Source: a virus. Taken from it: a stretch of DNA of 41,943 nucleotides. Every line of letters starts with the position of its first letter. The first letter of the stretch is position 1. The notes below the pieces were generated by a model. The model was not told where the DNA came from, did no database searches, and saw only the letters and a program-made list of their open reading frames with translations. The position numbers and the translations under genes were made by a program. Positions 13,626 through 23,634 of this stretch are shown in pieces. The stretch covers positions 1 to 41,943 of the IMG/VR virus record IMGVR_UViG_3300045947_000108. One strand, 5' to 3'.

Positions 13626-14405
13626 CTATCTCCCGTAGAGCCCACCCAACCGTCGCCCGAAGGCCCCACCGATCCCGCCCAGGAACGAGCCCGCGCCGAT
13701 GCCGAGTAGTTGCCCCAAGAAATCCATAGCCCCCGGCTGCTGCGCATTAAACAGGCTCGCCTGGAATTGCCCTTGCCGCTGGCCCCCATACAGCCCCAGC
13801 GCTTGCCCGAGGGAATTGAGCGCGCCCACGCTATTGCCAAAGCCCGCGCCGGGCACCTGAAACGCGCCCGCGAGGTTGGCGAGCTGCTGCTGCAATCCCC
13901 GCGCGTTCGCATCCCCACGCGCCAGGCCCAGCCCTTCGGCCAGGCTCATCTCGCCGCGCCGGGCGGAGGCCCGGAGCTCGTTGGCGCGGCTGCTCGCTTC
14001 GGCTAAGGCTTGCACGCCAGGCGTGCTGGTCGCATAGCCTGGCCCGAGCTGCTGCGCCAGGCTCTGCTCTAAGGATTGCCGACTCTCCGCAATGCCCCGC
14101 TCCAGCGCCGGGTCGACATCGAGTTCTCCCTTCAGTGCCTTCTGGCTGCGCTCGAGGTAGCCCTTCTCGATGTCTTTGCGTAGTGGGTCCAGTTCGTCAG
14201 GGATTTCCTCGAATCCCACGATCTTGCCGCCGTCATAGCGTGGCTTGAGCCCGGCCTGCTTGTACAAGAAGGGCGCAAACAAGTCTTGTAAGCGCAGTTG
14301 TTCGCTCAGCATCTCGCGTTGCTGGCGCAGCAGGTCGAGCTGAAAGCCCTGGAGTTCGCGCTCTTGGGATGACGCTTCAGGAAACCGTACACGCTTCGAG
14401 CCCAT
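13626..14405 (-). CDS. Internal/core virion protein candidate
   Basis: The 259-residue protein has an N-terminal charged helical region, a central helical segment rich in A, S, E, Q and R, and a glycine-rich C-terminus (FLGQLLGIGAGSFLGGIGG) that may be membrane active. It ends two bases before the transglycosylase protein gene and probably belongs to the same ejection module. No family named. ATG 14405 is the only sensible start. Confidence 0.55.
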   Translation of the reverse strand: MGSKRVRFPEASSQERELQGFQLDLLRQQREMLSEQLRLQDLFAPFLYKQAGLKPRYDGGKIVGFEEIPDELDPLRKDIEKGYLERSQKALKGELDVDPALERGIAESRQSLEQSLAQQLGPGYATSTPGVQALAEASSRANELRASARRGEMSLAEGLGLARGDANARGLQQQLANLAGAFQVPGAGFGNSVGALNSLGQALGLYGGQRQGQFQASLFNAQQPGAMDFLGQLLGIGAGSFLGGIGGAFGRRLGGLYGR

Positions 14406-14407
14406 GC

Positions 14408-14809
14408 CTAGCCCTCCAGGGTGCGCCGATACCAGGCCGCGTCCTCATCCTGGTAGAAAGGCTCAAAGTTGAGTTTATCCAGAATGCCCCGCCAGACCGT
14501 CTGGCTGTGCTCCACACCGAAGCAATAGGAGCGTACCCCCGCCTGCCACAGCACCCGTTCATACGCCTCACAGAGCCGCAGCAGCGTCACAAAAGGATGC
14601 CGAGACGTGGCGACAATCGGGCCGGCAATAATGGCTTTGTCGCTGGGAATCGTACCCAGGCAGCCAATCAGCTCGTTCTCCCGAAGCGCCACGATCGTCG
14701 GCCAGCTCAGGCGGTCGGATTCGATGCCCTGATCTTTCAAGAGCTGATGACACCGCTGATAATCCTGCGGGCTGTGGGCCAGACGATACAGGGTCTTCGT
14801 CGGGTGCAT
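14408..14809 (-). CDS. GNAT-like acetyltransferase of the virion module
   Basis: The 133-residue protein resembles the GNAT fold: a strand pair with VALRENELIGCLGTIPSD, a mid-region helix (FVTLLRLCEAYERVLWQ), and a terminal FGVEHSQTVWRGILDKLNF then EPFYQDEDAAWYRR. Small GNAT-like proteins are regularly encoded among podovirus tail genes and may modify or simply be part of the particle; the substrate is unknown. The acetyl-CoA pyrophosphate loop is weak, so catalysis is uncertain. Confidence 0.6.
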   Translation of the reverse strand: MHPTKTLYRLAHSPQDYQRCHQLLKDQGIESDRLSWPTIVALRENELIGCLGTIPSDKAIIAGPIVATSRHPFVTLLRLCEAYERVLWQAGVRSYCFGVEHSQTVWRGILDKLNFEPFYQDEDAAWYRRTLEG

Positions 14810-15856
14810 CTATTCGGCTCCATTGGGCACGTGATAGCCAACCACTTCGATAATCGCCCCGCCACTGGTCGCCGGCGCGGCGCTGAGCTTGTAATCGAGC
14901 GAGGCGTTCGTGGTCAACCACTTGACCCAGTTGGCCGACGCCACTGTCACGCCGGTCACTTGTGCCGAGGCCGCCGCCACCACAATGCCGGCCGTCATAT
15001 AGGTCGCGCTCGCGGGTCGCAAGAACAGGCCAAAGGCCGCGGTAGCGTTGTGCACAAAATTCAGGCGACAATTCAGTAGCACCTCGCGGCTGATCGATTG
15101 GGGCACTAGCGGTCCGAGATCGACGTTCGTAAATGTCGTCGCGGCGCCGTTGTTGACGATGCGAGTCACGCCGCCGTCATCGATTTCATAGTAGACCCAG
15201 CCGTTACAGGTTCGCGTGCGCAGAAACTCCGTCGACGCATTCAGGCGCAGCGTGGTCAGATACGCCCAATGAGTATAACCTGAAGGCAAAGCTGGCCCCG
15301 CAAAGGCGCTGGGACCAACGGTGCTGGCAATCAGCCCCGGCGTGGTGCCATCGGTAATGTAGTACAGATGCACGTAACTGTTCGCGCTAAACACCCCCGC
15401 CTGGTCGCGTCCATTGAGCACTGGCCCGGTCTGCGTGATGTCGACGGTGAACACGGTATTATTCACATCGTATGCGGGTTTCTTCGTGAGACTCGCCGCC
15501 GCAATGGTATGGGCTGAGAGGTCATACTGGGTCGTTGGGGTTGTCGCATTATTCGCCCCCAGCAGCCCCTTGACGGCCGACGTGCTGCCGGTGGGTTGAT
15601 ACCAGTAGGCAGTGCCATTCAGCGCCGCGATGGCATAGCGCAGCCGTTCCAGCTCCCCGGCGAGATTCGTCGCCAGGGACTCACTACCGACGCCGCCAGG
15701 GCTCGTTTGCACCCGCATCTCGGTCACGTTCGCGCTGTAATCGTCGGCGTCTTCCGGGATGTTATGGTCGACGTGGTTCTGATGATCGGCGTTATACTTT
15801 GTATGCGTGATCGTTTCCCCGTCGACGCGGCTCACAATACTATACGGATAGGGCAT
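14810..15856 (-). CDS. Tail fibre / appendage protein
   Basis: The 348-residue protein opens with SIVSRVDGETITHTKYNADH, a stretch that I recall from the N-termini of podovirus fibre-type proteins. The rest is beta-rich and low in charge, with a C-terminal domain suited to trimeric fibres. It follows the hub gene with a 1-base overlap. It probably attaches to the tail hub and may bind receptors. Exact role inferred from position and composition. Confidence 0.55.
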   Translation of the reverse strand: MPYPYSIVSRVDGETITHTKYNADHQNHVDHNIPEDADDYSANVTEMRVQTSPGGVGSESLATNLAGELERLRYAIAALNGTAYWYQPTGSTSAVKGLLGANNATTPTTQYDLSAHTIAAASLTKKPAYDVNNTVFTVDITQTGPVLNGRDQAGVFSANSYVHLYYITDGTTPGLIASTVGPSAFAGPALPSGYTHWAYLTTLRLNASTEFLRTRTCNGWVYYEIDDGGVTRIVNNGAATTFTNVDLGPLVPQSISREVLLNCRLNFVHNATAAFGLFLRPASATYMTAGIVVAAASAQVTGVTVASANWVKWLTTNASLDYKLSAAPATSGGAIIEVVGYHVPNGAE

Positions 15857-17841
15857 TAGCGCGTCCTCTCGCTGCCAGCCGTAAAGCTCAGAAATGCCTT
15901 GGCAATACTAAAATCCTGGCCCGGTTGATCGTTCGACACCTCGAGGCTCATGCGTCGCCCGCCACCCGTCAGGCGAAAGCGCCGAATCAACACGGCGCTC
16001 CCATCGGCCAGCACGCCGGCCCCGAGCTGCCAGGTGCCTAGATAATAACCGACAGGATCCGCCGGGATAAAGCTCCCCTGCGTGGCGACTCGGGCATCCC
16101 ACCAGACCGTCAGATTCACCGGCCAGCGCCCGGTGGGATTAAAGGCCAGCTCCAGAAAGGCGGCGTTCTTATCGCGGACCGCCAGGGATGGATCGGCAAA
16201 GCTGAGATCCGTCCACATGGTTTGAAATCGGCTGTCGTAGCCGACCCCATTTTTCTCATTGCCCGGCTGATCAAGATGCCAAATCTGCCCCGCATTATCG
16301 CCGGCCATCAGCTCGTGATCCTTGCCGCTGGCGCTAAAGATCGTCCCGCGCCGAATCCACAGCGATTGACAGATATCCCGATTGGAGACGCGGAAGCGCG
16401 GGCGGTCGCTGCGGTTGAGATCGAGCACGAGGCGCTGCGTATTGACGCTCTCCCCCTTCACGCGTAGGGCAATATGCACCTCGCGCCGATAGGGGTAATA
16501 GATCATCCGTGCCCAGCGCAAGGCGTGCGTATCGGCATAGGCCCGGACGAGCTGGTCAATCTGCGTGGCACGGCTGAGGGATTGGCTGCCCAGGTTGGTA
16601 AACTCTTGCACGGCGCTCAAGAGTTGCACATCGCCCGAGGGATCGAGGAATACCACATCATTCTCGATTTGCACTTGCGTGACGCCGTTCAGACCTCCGT
16701 AGGCGGTCGTCAGGCGTTCGACGTGCCACGCTTCGGTGCCGATGCCTCTGGTATGAATCGTATAGATGCCCTTGGGATACTTCCAGACAATCAGAATCCC
16801 CGAGAAACTGAGCATGCCGGAAATGTATTGCCCTTCGCCAGGGAAGACTTCCAGACTGCCAGCGCCGGCGTTGACGCTCATGAAGTTTTCATGGTCGGTG
16901 GGCGTGGAATAGTAGACGCGGTGTGGACTATTGGCGTTACCCGCCGCCCAAAGGCGATTCGCATGCAGGCTAGCACAGTGGGGCCAGTTCGTCCCGCTCC
17001 AATCGCTCGGGCGCCCATTCGTCGTGTTCACCGTGGGCGGGTCTTCATCGGGCAAACTCCCCTGCGCGGTGACATCGTAGAACTCGGTATCTGAGTTGTT
17101 GTTGATCGTCGCCACCAACTTATAGCTGCTCGCGCCCGACTTATAGCGGAAGAGCCGGCGCCCTGTCGTGGTCGGGCCACCGATCGCAATCCCGACCACC
17201 TTGATCACCCCGCCGCCCGCTTGCGGCTGATAGACAGGACCGGATGGCGGGCTGGCCGTGGTTTCCCCTTCGGCGGTCAGGAACGTGATCACATAATGGT
17301 AAAAGCCCTGATCGACGTTGCCCGCGCCGACTAAGCCTGTATCCAGCGCGGCGCAGGCGGGTGGGGCCGCTAAGGGCGTGCCGCCGAGGACATTCAGGAT
17401 GGTCTCCGTGCCACGCACAACGCCCGCAATGGTATTCTGGGCGAATACAAACAGTTTTTTGGAATTGCCCGCTATTTCGGCCCCGCCTTCGACAAACATG
17501 GGGGGCAGGATTTGCCCGATAAAGGCCACACCGCTCGCCACAAAAAAGGCGCCGTTGTTGTCGTCCATCTGGAGTTCGGCATTCGCCCCGTCGCTCACCA
17601 CAATGACCGTGCGTTGCATCGTGGGCGTTGGCCACCAGTCAAAGCCCGCTTCGACAAAGGGCACGCTCAGCACGTTATTATTGTATTTCGTCGCGCCGCC
17701 CTCTTTGCGAATGGCCCCATCGACAAAGGAGACGTTGGTCGCCTGCAAGAGGGTATCCGGGGGCGCCTGACCCGAGTTATTCGGCCCGATGAGCCCGCTC
17801 TCGCCCAATGGGAGTTGTAATACCTGGCCGCGGTAGGGCAC
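15856..17841 (-). CDS. Tail hub / DNA-stabilisation protein (P22 gp10 or T7 gp12-like)
   Basis: The 661-residue beta-rich protein begins like stabilisation proteins of podoviruses (PLGESGLIGPNNSGQAPPDT then LLQATNVSFVDGAIRKEGG). Repeated strand patterns through residues 80-480 suit a beta-propeller-like hub. It follows the adaptor gene with a 1-base overlap, as in podovirus gene order adaptor then nozzle. It would close the portal channel and connect fibres. Family membership is inferred from order, size and the N-terminal pattern. Confidence 0.65.
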   Translation of the reverse strand: MPYRGQVLQLPLGESGLIGPNNSGQAPPDTLLQATNVSFVDGAIRKEGGATKYNNNVLSVPFVEAGFDWWPTPTMQRTVIVVSDGANAELQMDDNNGAFFVASGVAFIGQILPPMFVEGGAEIAGNSKKLFVFAQNTIAGVVRGTETILNVLGGTPLAAPPACAALDTGLVGAGNVDQGFYHYVITFLTAEGETTASPPSGPVYQPQAGGGVIKVVGIAIGGPTTTGRRLFRYKSGASSYKLVATINNNSDTEFYDVTAQGSLPDEDPPTVNTTNGRPSDWSGTNWPHCASLHANRLWAAGNANSPHRVYYSTPTDHENFMSVNAGAGSLEVFPGEGQYISGMLSFSGILIVWKYPKGIYTIHTRGIGTEAWHVERLTTAYGGLNGVTQVQIENDVVFLDPSGDVQLLSAVQEFTNLGSQSLSRATQIDQLVRAYADTHALRWARMIYYPYRREVHIALRVKGESVNTQRLVLDLNRSDRPRFRVSNRDICQSLWIRRGTIFSASGKDHELMAGDNAGQIWHLDQPGNEKNGVGYDSRFQTMWTDLSFADPSLAVRDKNAAFLELAFNPTGRWPVNLTVWWDARVATQGSFIPADPVGYYLGTWQLGAGVLADGSAVLIRRFRLTGGGRRMSLEVSNDQPGQDFSIAKAFLSFTAGSERTR

Positions 17842-18845
17842 TAGCGGAGGCTCCTCATCGTGTCGCGTGGGGGAATCATGGCCTGCCGGGGGCGCAGCGC
17901 TCCGAAGGCGTTGCTACGATCGTAGGCGCGAATTTGATACTGATTTTCGTGGGCCATGGCTTCCAGGCCACTCTTCGCGGATAGGCCGACATGCTCAGCC
18001 CGGTCTTCGTTCTTGTCCACCATAAGCCAATGTACCGCCCAATCGGAGAGCACGCGGCGCCATTCCCAGGGCACTAAGGGCTCCTCACTGGTCCCAGGAC
18101 TCGTCAGTAGCGCCGGCCGCCGAATATAGGCATATTCCACGCGAAAGAATTGATTATAGGGGCCCGTGGGATAGCCATCGGCGTAGCGGTTGAACCGTAT
18201 CGTTTGCTCGTTCACCCGCGCAAAGACTTCCGGCATGCCCGGTTGGACATCGGCCAGGGGATATTCTTGTTCGAGCCGTTCGAGATCGACCTCGAAGATT
18301 TTATAAGGATCATCATTTGTGTTCTTACGAAAGCACCGCATGGGACTCAGCAGCCGCATGACGTCGGAGGCCAGGCTATACTCCATAGCCCCGGTAATGT
18401 AGCTGTAACTGCCGGAAGTAGCATTCCAGGGCTGATCCAGGGTAATGGCCGCGGTATTGATCGTATGCGTGGCAATGCGGTAGAAATCGGGGTTGTCGCC
18501 AATCTTGATAAACCACCCGGCGAGGCTCACCAGATTTTCACCGATCGGCCCGCTAAAGGTCCCGCTCGTGCTCGCAAACGTGACCGTGAGCGTGGCAGGG
18601 GAATTATAAAGGCCGGGATACAAGAGGGGAAACACGAAAATGACCCCTGGCGGGTCTTTCTTGAGCCAGCGCCATTCCTCGCGCATCCCCGGCACCAGCT
18701 CACCCCCGCCCGCACAGATCCCCAGGTACGCCCGGTTGAGGTATTCCAGGGCGCGGGCGTTGTATTGACTCGTCCCGTCGGTCGCCTCGCCGGCGCGAAA
18801 GAGCACGTCAAAGATCAGGTCGGCAGTGAATTGTCCGTTTGCCAT
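17841..18845 (-). CDS. Head-tail adaptor protein (tail tubular A-like)
   Basis: The 334-residue protein starts MANGQFTADLIFDVLFRAGE, with helical ends and a beta-rich insert (about 65-150). The ALEYLNRAYLGICAGG segment and the later DWAVHWLMVDKNEDRAEH helix resemble adaptor/tubular proteins that dock under the portal. The gene order adaptor, hub, fibre agrees. ATG 18845 lies 6 bases after the preceding stop. Confidence 0.6.
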   Translation of the reverse strand: MANGQFTADLIFDVLFRAGEATDGTSQYNARALEYLNRAYLGICAGGGELVPGMREEWRWLKKDPPGVIFVFPLLYPGLYNSPATLTVTFASTSGTFSGPIGENLVSLAGWFIKIGDNPDFYRIATHTINTAAITLDQPWNATSGSYSYITGAMEYSLASDVMRLLSPMRCFRKNTNDDPYKIFEVDLERLEQEYPLADVQPGMPEVFARVNEQTIRFNRYADGYPTGPYNQFFRVEYAYIRRPALLTSPGTSEEPLVPWEWRRVLSDWAVHWLMVDKNEDRAEHVGLSAKSGLEAMAHENQYQIRAYDRSNAFGALRPRQAMIPPRDTMRSLR

Positions 18846-18851
18846 AATTCC

Positions 18852-21839
18852 TCAGTACGGCGGTATGCAGCGCGTGCCTGCCGCCGCATGCAGGTTGAGC
18901 CGTTGGTGCACCCCGATACATGAAGAGGCCGCGCTATCGTTCACGCCGGCCACCGTCGCCCCACAGCCATAAAACAGGTAGTCACTCCCGCTGAGAAACA
19001 TGGGCAGCGATGTTTTGATGCCGTCTACGTAGCGGTACATGGCATCGGCGCCGATATCCGCACCTCCAATGCCGGCGCCTTTGTAGGGCGAGCCTGCTGG
19101 GACCATGGTATAGCAGCCGCCCATGTTGGGGTTGCTCGTCAGCTCCCCGGTGATATCCGCATGGCTTGCGGCTGGATCAAAGGCCGTCGCGACGTTAGAA
19201 ATGCCGAAATTCTGGACATTGATTACATCCTGATCAATGAGACGCAAACCATAGCCCGCGCCAGCCCCACGAATCAGTGTGTTCAGCCCAAAAAATTGAT
19301 AGTTGCCATCACCAAGATTGCCAGTTACGCGGCTAATAATTCCTGTATTAGATGACGCCGAGGGAAAAATCGAGCATTGTTCACAACTTGGAAACGATGC
19401 CGAATTGCGGGCTGACCGCAAATCAACGCCGTACACTTTTGATCCTACCACCACAAAGTCCTTGGTCCAGGTATTCAGCGGCATTTGTGTGACCGAGTTC
19501 CCCCTGGTAACAATAAACGATCCGTAGTCGGGATTGATAGCAATGTTACCAAAGAACCGATTGTTGTTTGAGTTCTGTGTCGCATCCACAGTAAACCCAG
19601 CGGACGCAAATGTACCCGTGGTCATTTCGCTAATATTCGATTCAACCAGATTATTTGCCCCAGGATATGTACTGACAGCTTCAGAAACTTGGCTTGTATA
19701 TCCACCAGAAATATTGCCTACACCCATGGAGTTAAAGTAATTGCCCCGAATAGTGTTATTGGCAGAAATATAGATTTGAATGGCTTTCCGATGGAAATTG
19801 TAAAACTCATTGTTTTCCACCAACACACCCGAGGAGCCATCCCGAACCATCATGAGTTGCACATTGGCATAGCGGTTGTTTTTGTAAATCAGATTTCCGC
19901 GAACAGTAATATTTGTTGAATTGCGAATGCCAAGGTTCGTGCCGGCGCCAGGATCGTTCAAATCTGCATTGGAAATACGGAGATTCTCGATATTCCAATG
20001 GGCGCAGTTTTCTAAGCGAAACACGCTTTGGGCTCCAGTGCCCGAAAAATGGGCCTGCCTAGCGTTCTCCGCTCGTACGGTGATCTTCGCACTCGCCGTG
20101 CCGTTGAATTTGCTGGGGTTGGCGCTGCACAGAATATTGGGATAGTTCGTATAGGTGCCGTTGCCAATGAGAATCGTATCCCCAGGCCCAAAGCCAGCCT
20201 TGGCCATCACACCCGCAATGGTCGCGCAGCGCGAGCCGGTCGTGCAAGCATTGCTATCGCTGCCACCGGATGCCGCGATGTAGAACGTATCTCCCGACGG
20301 TGCGGCGGTCGTTTGATCGCCAACCGCGCTGGTGCCTGTCAAGCCTGCACTATTGGTGGCTTTGACCACGACCTCGTAGGCCGTTGAGGCACTGAGCCCT
20401 GTGACGGGACAGACACAACTGCCGCCCTGGGGCAGTCCACAAGAGATGAGCGCCGACGCATCGCCGCCAGAGACGGCGTTATCGTTATCGGTGTCATATT
20501 GCACCTGGCAGGCACTCACCGTGCTTTCGGCCTCAGTAACGGTCGACGTGGCGGTGAAGCCGCTACTGGTGACGTTGACGAAGCTCACAGCGCCCATCGA
20601 GGGCGGCGTGCTATCCGCGGGTGGCGCAGCTACAGTAGTTGTACTGAGCTGGCAAATCCCCGCCGTCGCCAGCGTGTCATCGGTGGAGTAGGCCCGCTTC
20701 GAGGTAAACGCGCTACCAGTCACTTTTTCTTGCGCTCGCAGATCACAGCGAAATGTCTGGCCCGCGACCAACGCCGTTGGTAAGTCAAAGCATGTCTCGA
20801 TCCTGAGCAGATTCGCGGCGTAGCTGCGCCCGCTGCTGCGGTTGGCGAAATCGAGCGTGCTGCTAAAGGCGTCCGCCTCATTAAATTGCCCGTCCCGCGT
20901 AGTGGGTGTGGCATTGCCATTCGTGGCAGTCGAATAGCTCAAGGGGCGCACAGTGCCAACATCCTCGCGGAAGTCGAAACGCAGCGCCGTGTCACTGTTA
21001 AAGATCGCGCTACTGTCCTCCGTCGTGGTCGGAAACTCGGCATTGGCCAGCGTGCCCTGATGCAGCAGGCATATCCGCCTGGGGCTGGCATCCTGCTTAT
21101 ACAGCGCTCGCGTATCCCAGGCGGCGGTGGCACTGCCATAGCCCGCATAGTTCACCATGGCGGCGTTCGTCCAAATCGTGTCCAGCGTGCCGTCTGGGGT
21201 GGGTAGGGTGTCCGCATGGTAGATGACGAGGTTGACCGTTTGCGCGGGCGCATCGTCACAGCTTGGGGTGGCGTTGGCATTGGTGGAGAAGAACACATAA
21301 TCGAGCTGCACACCTGGCTGCGCCTGGATATAGAGCGCCTGATCCTCGGTGATGGCAAAACTGCGTTGTACGGTATCGCTGGGCGTCAGGGCACGGCGTA
21401 GATCCTCATCCGTGCGGGCGCCAATCGGTGTCACCGCCACTTCACCGCCAAGAGGAAACTTTGTCGCCAGCGTATTGCTTGGGGTGCGGGGCAGCAGGTC
21501 AATATGCTGCACCCACACGGCGCAGCGGTCGCCCTCGGTGCAGCGGCCCACGATCCAGCCATAATATGTAGCGCTGGCAAAGCCTAAGCTGGCCGCAATT
21601 TGCGAGCCAAACGTGTTGGCTTGCAGCGTATGGCCCCCAGAGGCCGCGGCATCGGTAAGGTCTGTCCAATCGCCGGTATTGAATTGTAGCGTTTCCGCTT
21701 CGGCACAAAACCCCGCATCAGCCCCGACGCCTGTCGCGGTGAACACATCCGGCACGACTGGGGGATGGTAGAACCATCGAGACGCGTGGACAGGCCAAGA
21801 AATCAGGAGGAAGGCTAAAAAGCACCATAAACCTATCAT
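18852..21839 (-). CDS. Tailspike-like protein with signal peptide, FN3-like and beta-helix domains
   Basis: The 995-residue protein starts with a Sec signal peptide (MIGLWCFLAFLLISWPVHA). A beta-rich, cysteine-bearing N-terminal half follows, then a fibronectin-III-like domain around residue 410-510, then a right-handed beta-helix. The helix starts with FYIAASGGSDSNACTTGS and carries repeated N-x-I/V-x2-N turns (NITVRGNLIY, NTIRGNYFNS). That helix fold is shared by phage tailspikes and pectate-lyase-like enzymes. A signal peptide on a tailspike is very unusual, and the many Cys residues also fit export. It may be a surface or periplasmic protein rather than a virion part; the context says tail region. 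Confidence 0.65.
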   Translation of the reverse strand: MIGLWCFLAFLLISWPVHASRWFYHPPVVPDVFTATGVGADAGFCAEAETLQFNTGDWTDLTDAAASGGHTLQANTFGSQIAASLGFASATYYGWIVGRCTEGDRCAVWVQHIDLLPRTPSNTLATKFPLGGEVAVTPIGARTDEDLRRALTPSDTVQRSFAITEDQALYIQAQPGVQLDYVFFSTNANATPSCDDAPAQTVNLVIYHADTLPTPDGTLDTIWTNAAMVNYAGYGSATAAWDTRALYKQDASPRRICLLHQGTLANAEFPTTTEDSSAIFNSDTALRFDFREDVGTVRPLSYSTATNGNATPTTRDGQFNEADAFSSTLDFANRSSGRSYAANLLRIETCFDLPTALVAGQTFRCDLRAQEKVTGSAFTSKRAYSTDDTLATAGICQLSTTTVAAPPADSTPPSMGAVSFVNVTSSGFTATSTVTEAESTVSACQVQYDTDNDNAVSGGDASALISCGLPQGGSCVCPVTGLSASTAYEVVVKATNSAGLTGTSAVGDQTTAAPSGDTFYIAASGGSDSNACTTGSRCATIAGVMAKAGFGPGDTILIGNGTYTNYPNILCSANPSKFNGTASAKITVRAENARQAHFSGTGAQSVFRLENCAHWNIENLRISNADLNDPGAGTNLGIRNSTNITVRGNLIYKNNRYANVQLMMVRDGSSGVLVENNEFYNFHRKAIQIYISANNTIRGNYFNSMGVGNISGGYTSQVSEAVSTYPGANNLVESNISEMTTGTFASAGFTVDATQNSNNNRFFGNIAINPDYGSFIVTRGNSVTQMPLNTWTKDFVVVGSKVYGVDLRSARNSASFPSCEQCSIFPSASSNTGIISRVTGNLGDGNYQFFGLNTLIRGAGAGYGLRLIDQDVINVQNFGISNVATAFDPAASHADITGELTSNPNMGGCYTMVPAGSPYKGAGIGGADIGADAMYRYVDGIKTSLPMFLSGSDYLFYGCGATVAGVNDSAASSCIGVHQRLNLHAAAGTRCIPPY

Positions 21840-22864
21840 GGCAGTACAATCCTCACCCGCTGCCGATCACTGGTCATTTCTGTGATCATGAAATAATACA
21901 CATCTATACCACTTGGATTGCAATTAGTCTCATTCCCCAGGACAATTCCATTCGAGAGAAGCCCTGTAATGCAACCTGTCACATCGGCCAGATTGGAAAA
22001 TGGTGAGGCTGCATCGGTGTTGTTCTGTGCTTCAAACCGCATCCGTCCAATTGAATTTGCGTTGGCTTTGACCCACCCAAATTTCGGCATAAATCCAATA
22101 TCAGTAATCTCTAACCCGGCGTTGCCATCGCCCTTAAACGTGCCAACTTTTAATTTTGTGCCAAGGTTCCGAAAGGCAAAATACCGATAGGTAATCGTAT
22201 TACTGTTGACTGATGCATTGTTAGCAACCGAAAATCCATTAGTGGTGATTTGTGTAATGCCATTGGTATCACAGTCGGTAGCAGTAAAATAGCAGCTGGT
22301 CGTTGAAGTCATAGCCGAGGAACGCCAACGAGCGACACCCGCTGTCGTCGTAGACTTGAGTACAATGAGATCGGCCTGAAAGTCTGCCACGCTCGGGCTT
22401 GACGTATCGCTAATATCAACCGTTTGGGTCGACCCGTTTCCAACGTAAGAGCCGGTCGCGATGTCGTTATTCACACCGTCAGGACCAAACACGGCGTAGT
22501 AACAGGTCGAGTTTTCTAGCTGGGCATCGTCCGCCGTACCAATCACGGGACCGTTCACGGTACAGCTCTGAACCACGTTTGAACCAGAGGCGCTGGTGGC
22601 GCCCATATGCTGCGTGGAATCTGTGCATGTGGAATTGTATCGCGCAAATTGCGTGGCGTTGCATTTGACAATCGTTAAGGTGGGAGTAAAATCAGCAACA
22701 CTCGGGTCGGTCGTCGCGCTAATGTCTATTTGAAGATCATCCACCGATATCGCGCCGACGTTGTAACTCCCCGAGGCAAAGTTATAGGCATGTGCGGTGC
22801 CAAGCCACAGAGCACAGAGAAGCGCGAGGATTAGTTGTATGTGTACGACACGCTGATTATGCAT
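21836..22864 (-). CDS. Exported repeat protein in tail region
   Basis: The 342-residue protein starts at ATG 22864 (a longer in-frame opening upstream overlaps the previous gene and looks non-coding). Residues 1-26 are a Sec signal peptide (IQLILALLCALWLGTAHA). The mature part has three similar beta-rich units, each with G-x-Y/F then V-x-I-D/T and a PSVADF-type turn, and about ten cysteines. No family was recognised. It overlaps the next gene by ATGA and its predecessor by 34 bases, so it belongs to the exported cluster. Confidence 0.6.
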   Translation of the reverse strand: MHNQRVVHIQLILALLCALWLGTAHAYNFASGSYNVGAISVDDLQIDISATTDPSVADFTPTLTIVKCNATQFARYNSTCTDSTQHMGATSASGSNVVQSCTVNGPVIGTADDAQLENSTCYYAVFGPDGVNNDIATGSYVGNGSTQTVDISDTSSPSVADFQADLIVLKSTTTAGVARWRSSAMTSTTSCYFTATDCDTNGITQITTNGFSVANNASVNSNTITYRYFAFRNLGTKLKVGTFKGDGNAGLEITDIGFMPKFGWVKANANSIGRMRFEAQNNTDAASPFSNLADVTGCITGLLSNGIVLGNETNCNPSGIDVYYFMITEMTSDRQRVRIVLP

Positions 22865-23634
22865 CGTTTGCCCGCCGTGGGGGTGTTGGTTGTATTGAAC
22901 ACGAGCAGCTCGCCGTCGGTTAAGGTGTTGCCGGCTGTGATAGCCGCGGCACTCTTCGCGGCGCTGTAGCTGGTACACGTGGGGTTCGTGCCCGTAATAG
23001 TCAAAGCATTGCCAGCACCATCAGCCAGGGTGAACGTGGGCAGTGTGCCAGAGGTATCCGAGCAACGACACCAGACTTCCGTGATCGTCACGGCCCCGCC
23101 AAAGCTGCCCATGGGGATATTGTCGTCAGCTGCCGCCACCTCATCCAGCACCACCTCTCGCGGCGTGTTGACTTTCGTCACCGTGAGGGTTTTCGTGGTG
23201 TTATTCCCGGCAGTGCTAATCCCGTTGGTCCCGGTCAGGGTGACACTCGTGGGGCCTGACATGACGACGGTGGTGCCCTGTGTGGCAAACTCCACCGGGC
23301 TATCGCCATACTCATCAATCCGCTGCGGATTACCGCCGACGGCGTTACAGATATACCCGTACAGCTGCCCACCGGGCGCGGTATAGCGGATTTCCTGAGT
23401 CGCGAAGTCGCAATCACCCGCCCCAGGCTCGGCGGTGACAAATTTGACGGCTTCAGACAGCCGCGCATCGGGATCGTTCAGGGCGCCGCTGTCATCAATT
23501 CCTGCTACCCCGCCGGGCTGATCCACGATACCCGAGACATCGGCACTGCCCCCTTCGGGTGGCACGTACTGCACCTGGCCGTGGCTGATGGCCACGCTGA
23601 TCAATAGGCTGAGTAGGACCACGCGCCAGCGCAT
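22831..23634 (-). CDS. Exported beta-rich protein in tail region
   Basis: The 267-residue protein begins with a Sec signal peptide (MRWRVVLLSLLISVAISHG, cleavage near SHG). An N-terminal Gly/Asp-rich part follows, then a beta-sandwich-like half with cysteines at GDCD, YICN, WCRC, PTCTS and KRCI. Its C-terminal half resembles small jelly-roll domains of phage appendages, but no family is certain. ATG 23634 directly abuts the preceding stop. Confidence 0.55.
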   Translation of the reverse strand: MRWRVVLLSLLISVAISHGQVQYVPPEGGSADVSGIVDQPGGVAGIDDSGALNDPDARLSEAVKFVTAEPGAGDCDFATQEIRYTAPGGQLYGYICNAVGGNPQRIDEYGDSPVEFATQGTTVVMSGPTSVTLTGTNGISTAGNNTTKTLTVTKVNTPREVVLDEVAAADDNIPMGSFGGAVTITEVWCRCSDTSGTLPTFTLADGAGNALTITGTNPTCTSYSAAKSAAAITAGNTLTDGELLVFNTTNTPTAGKRCIISVSYTYN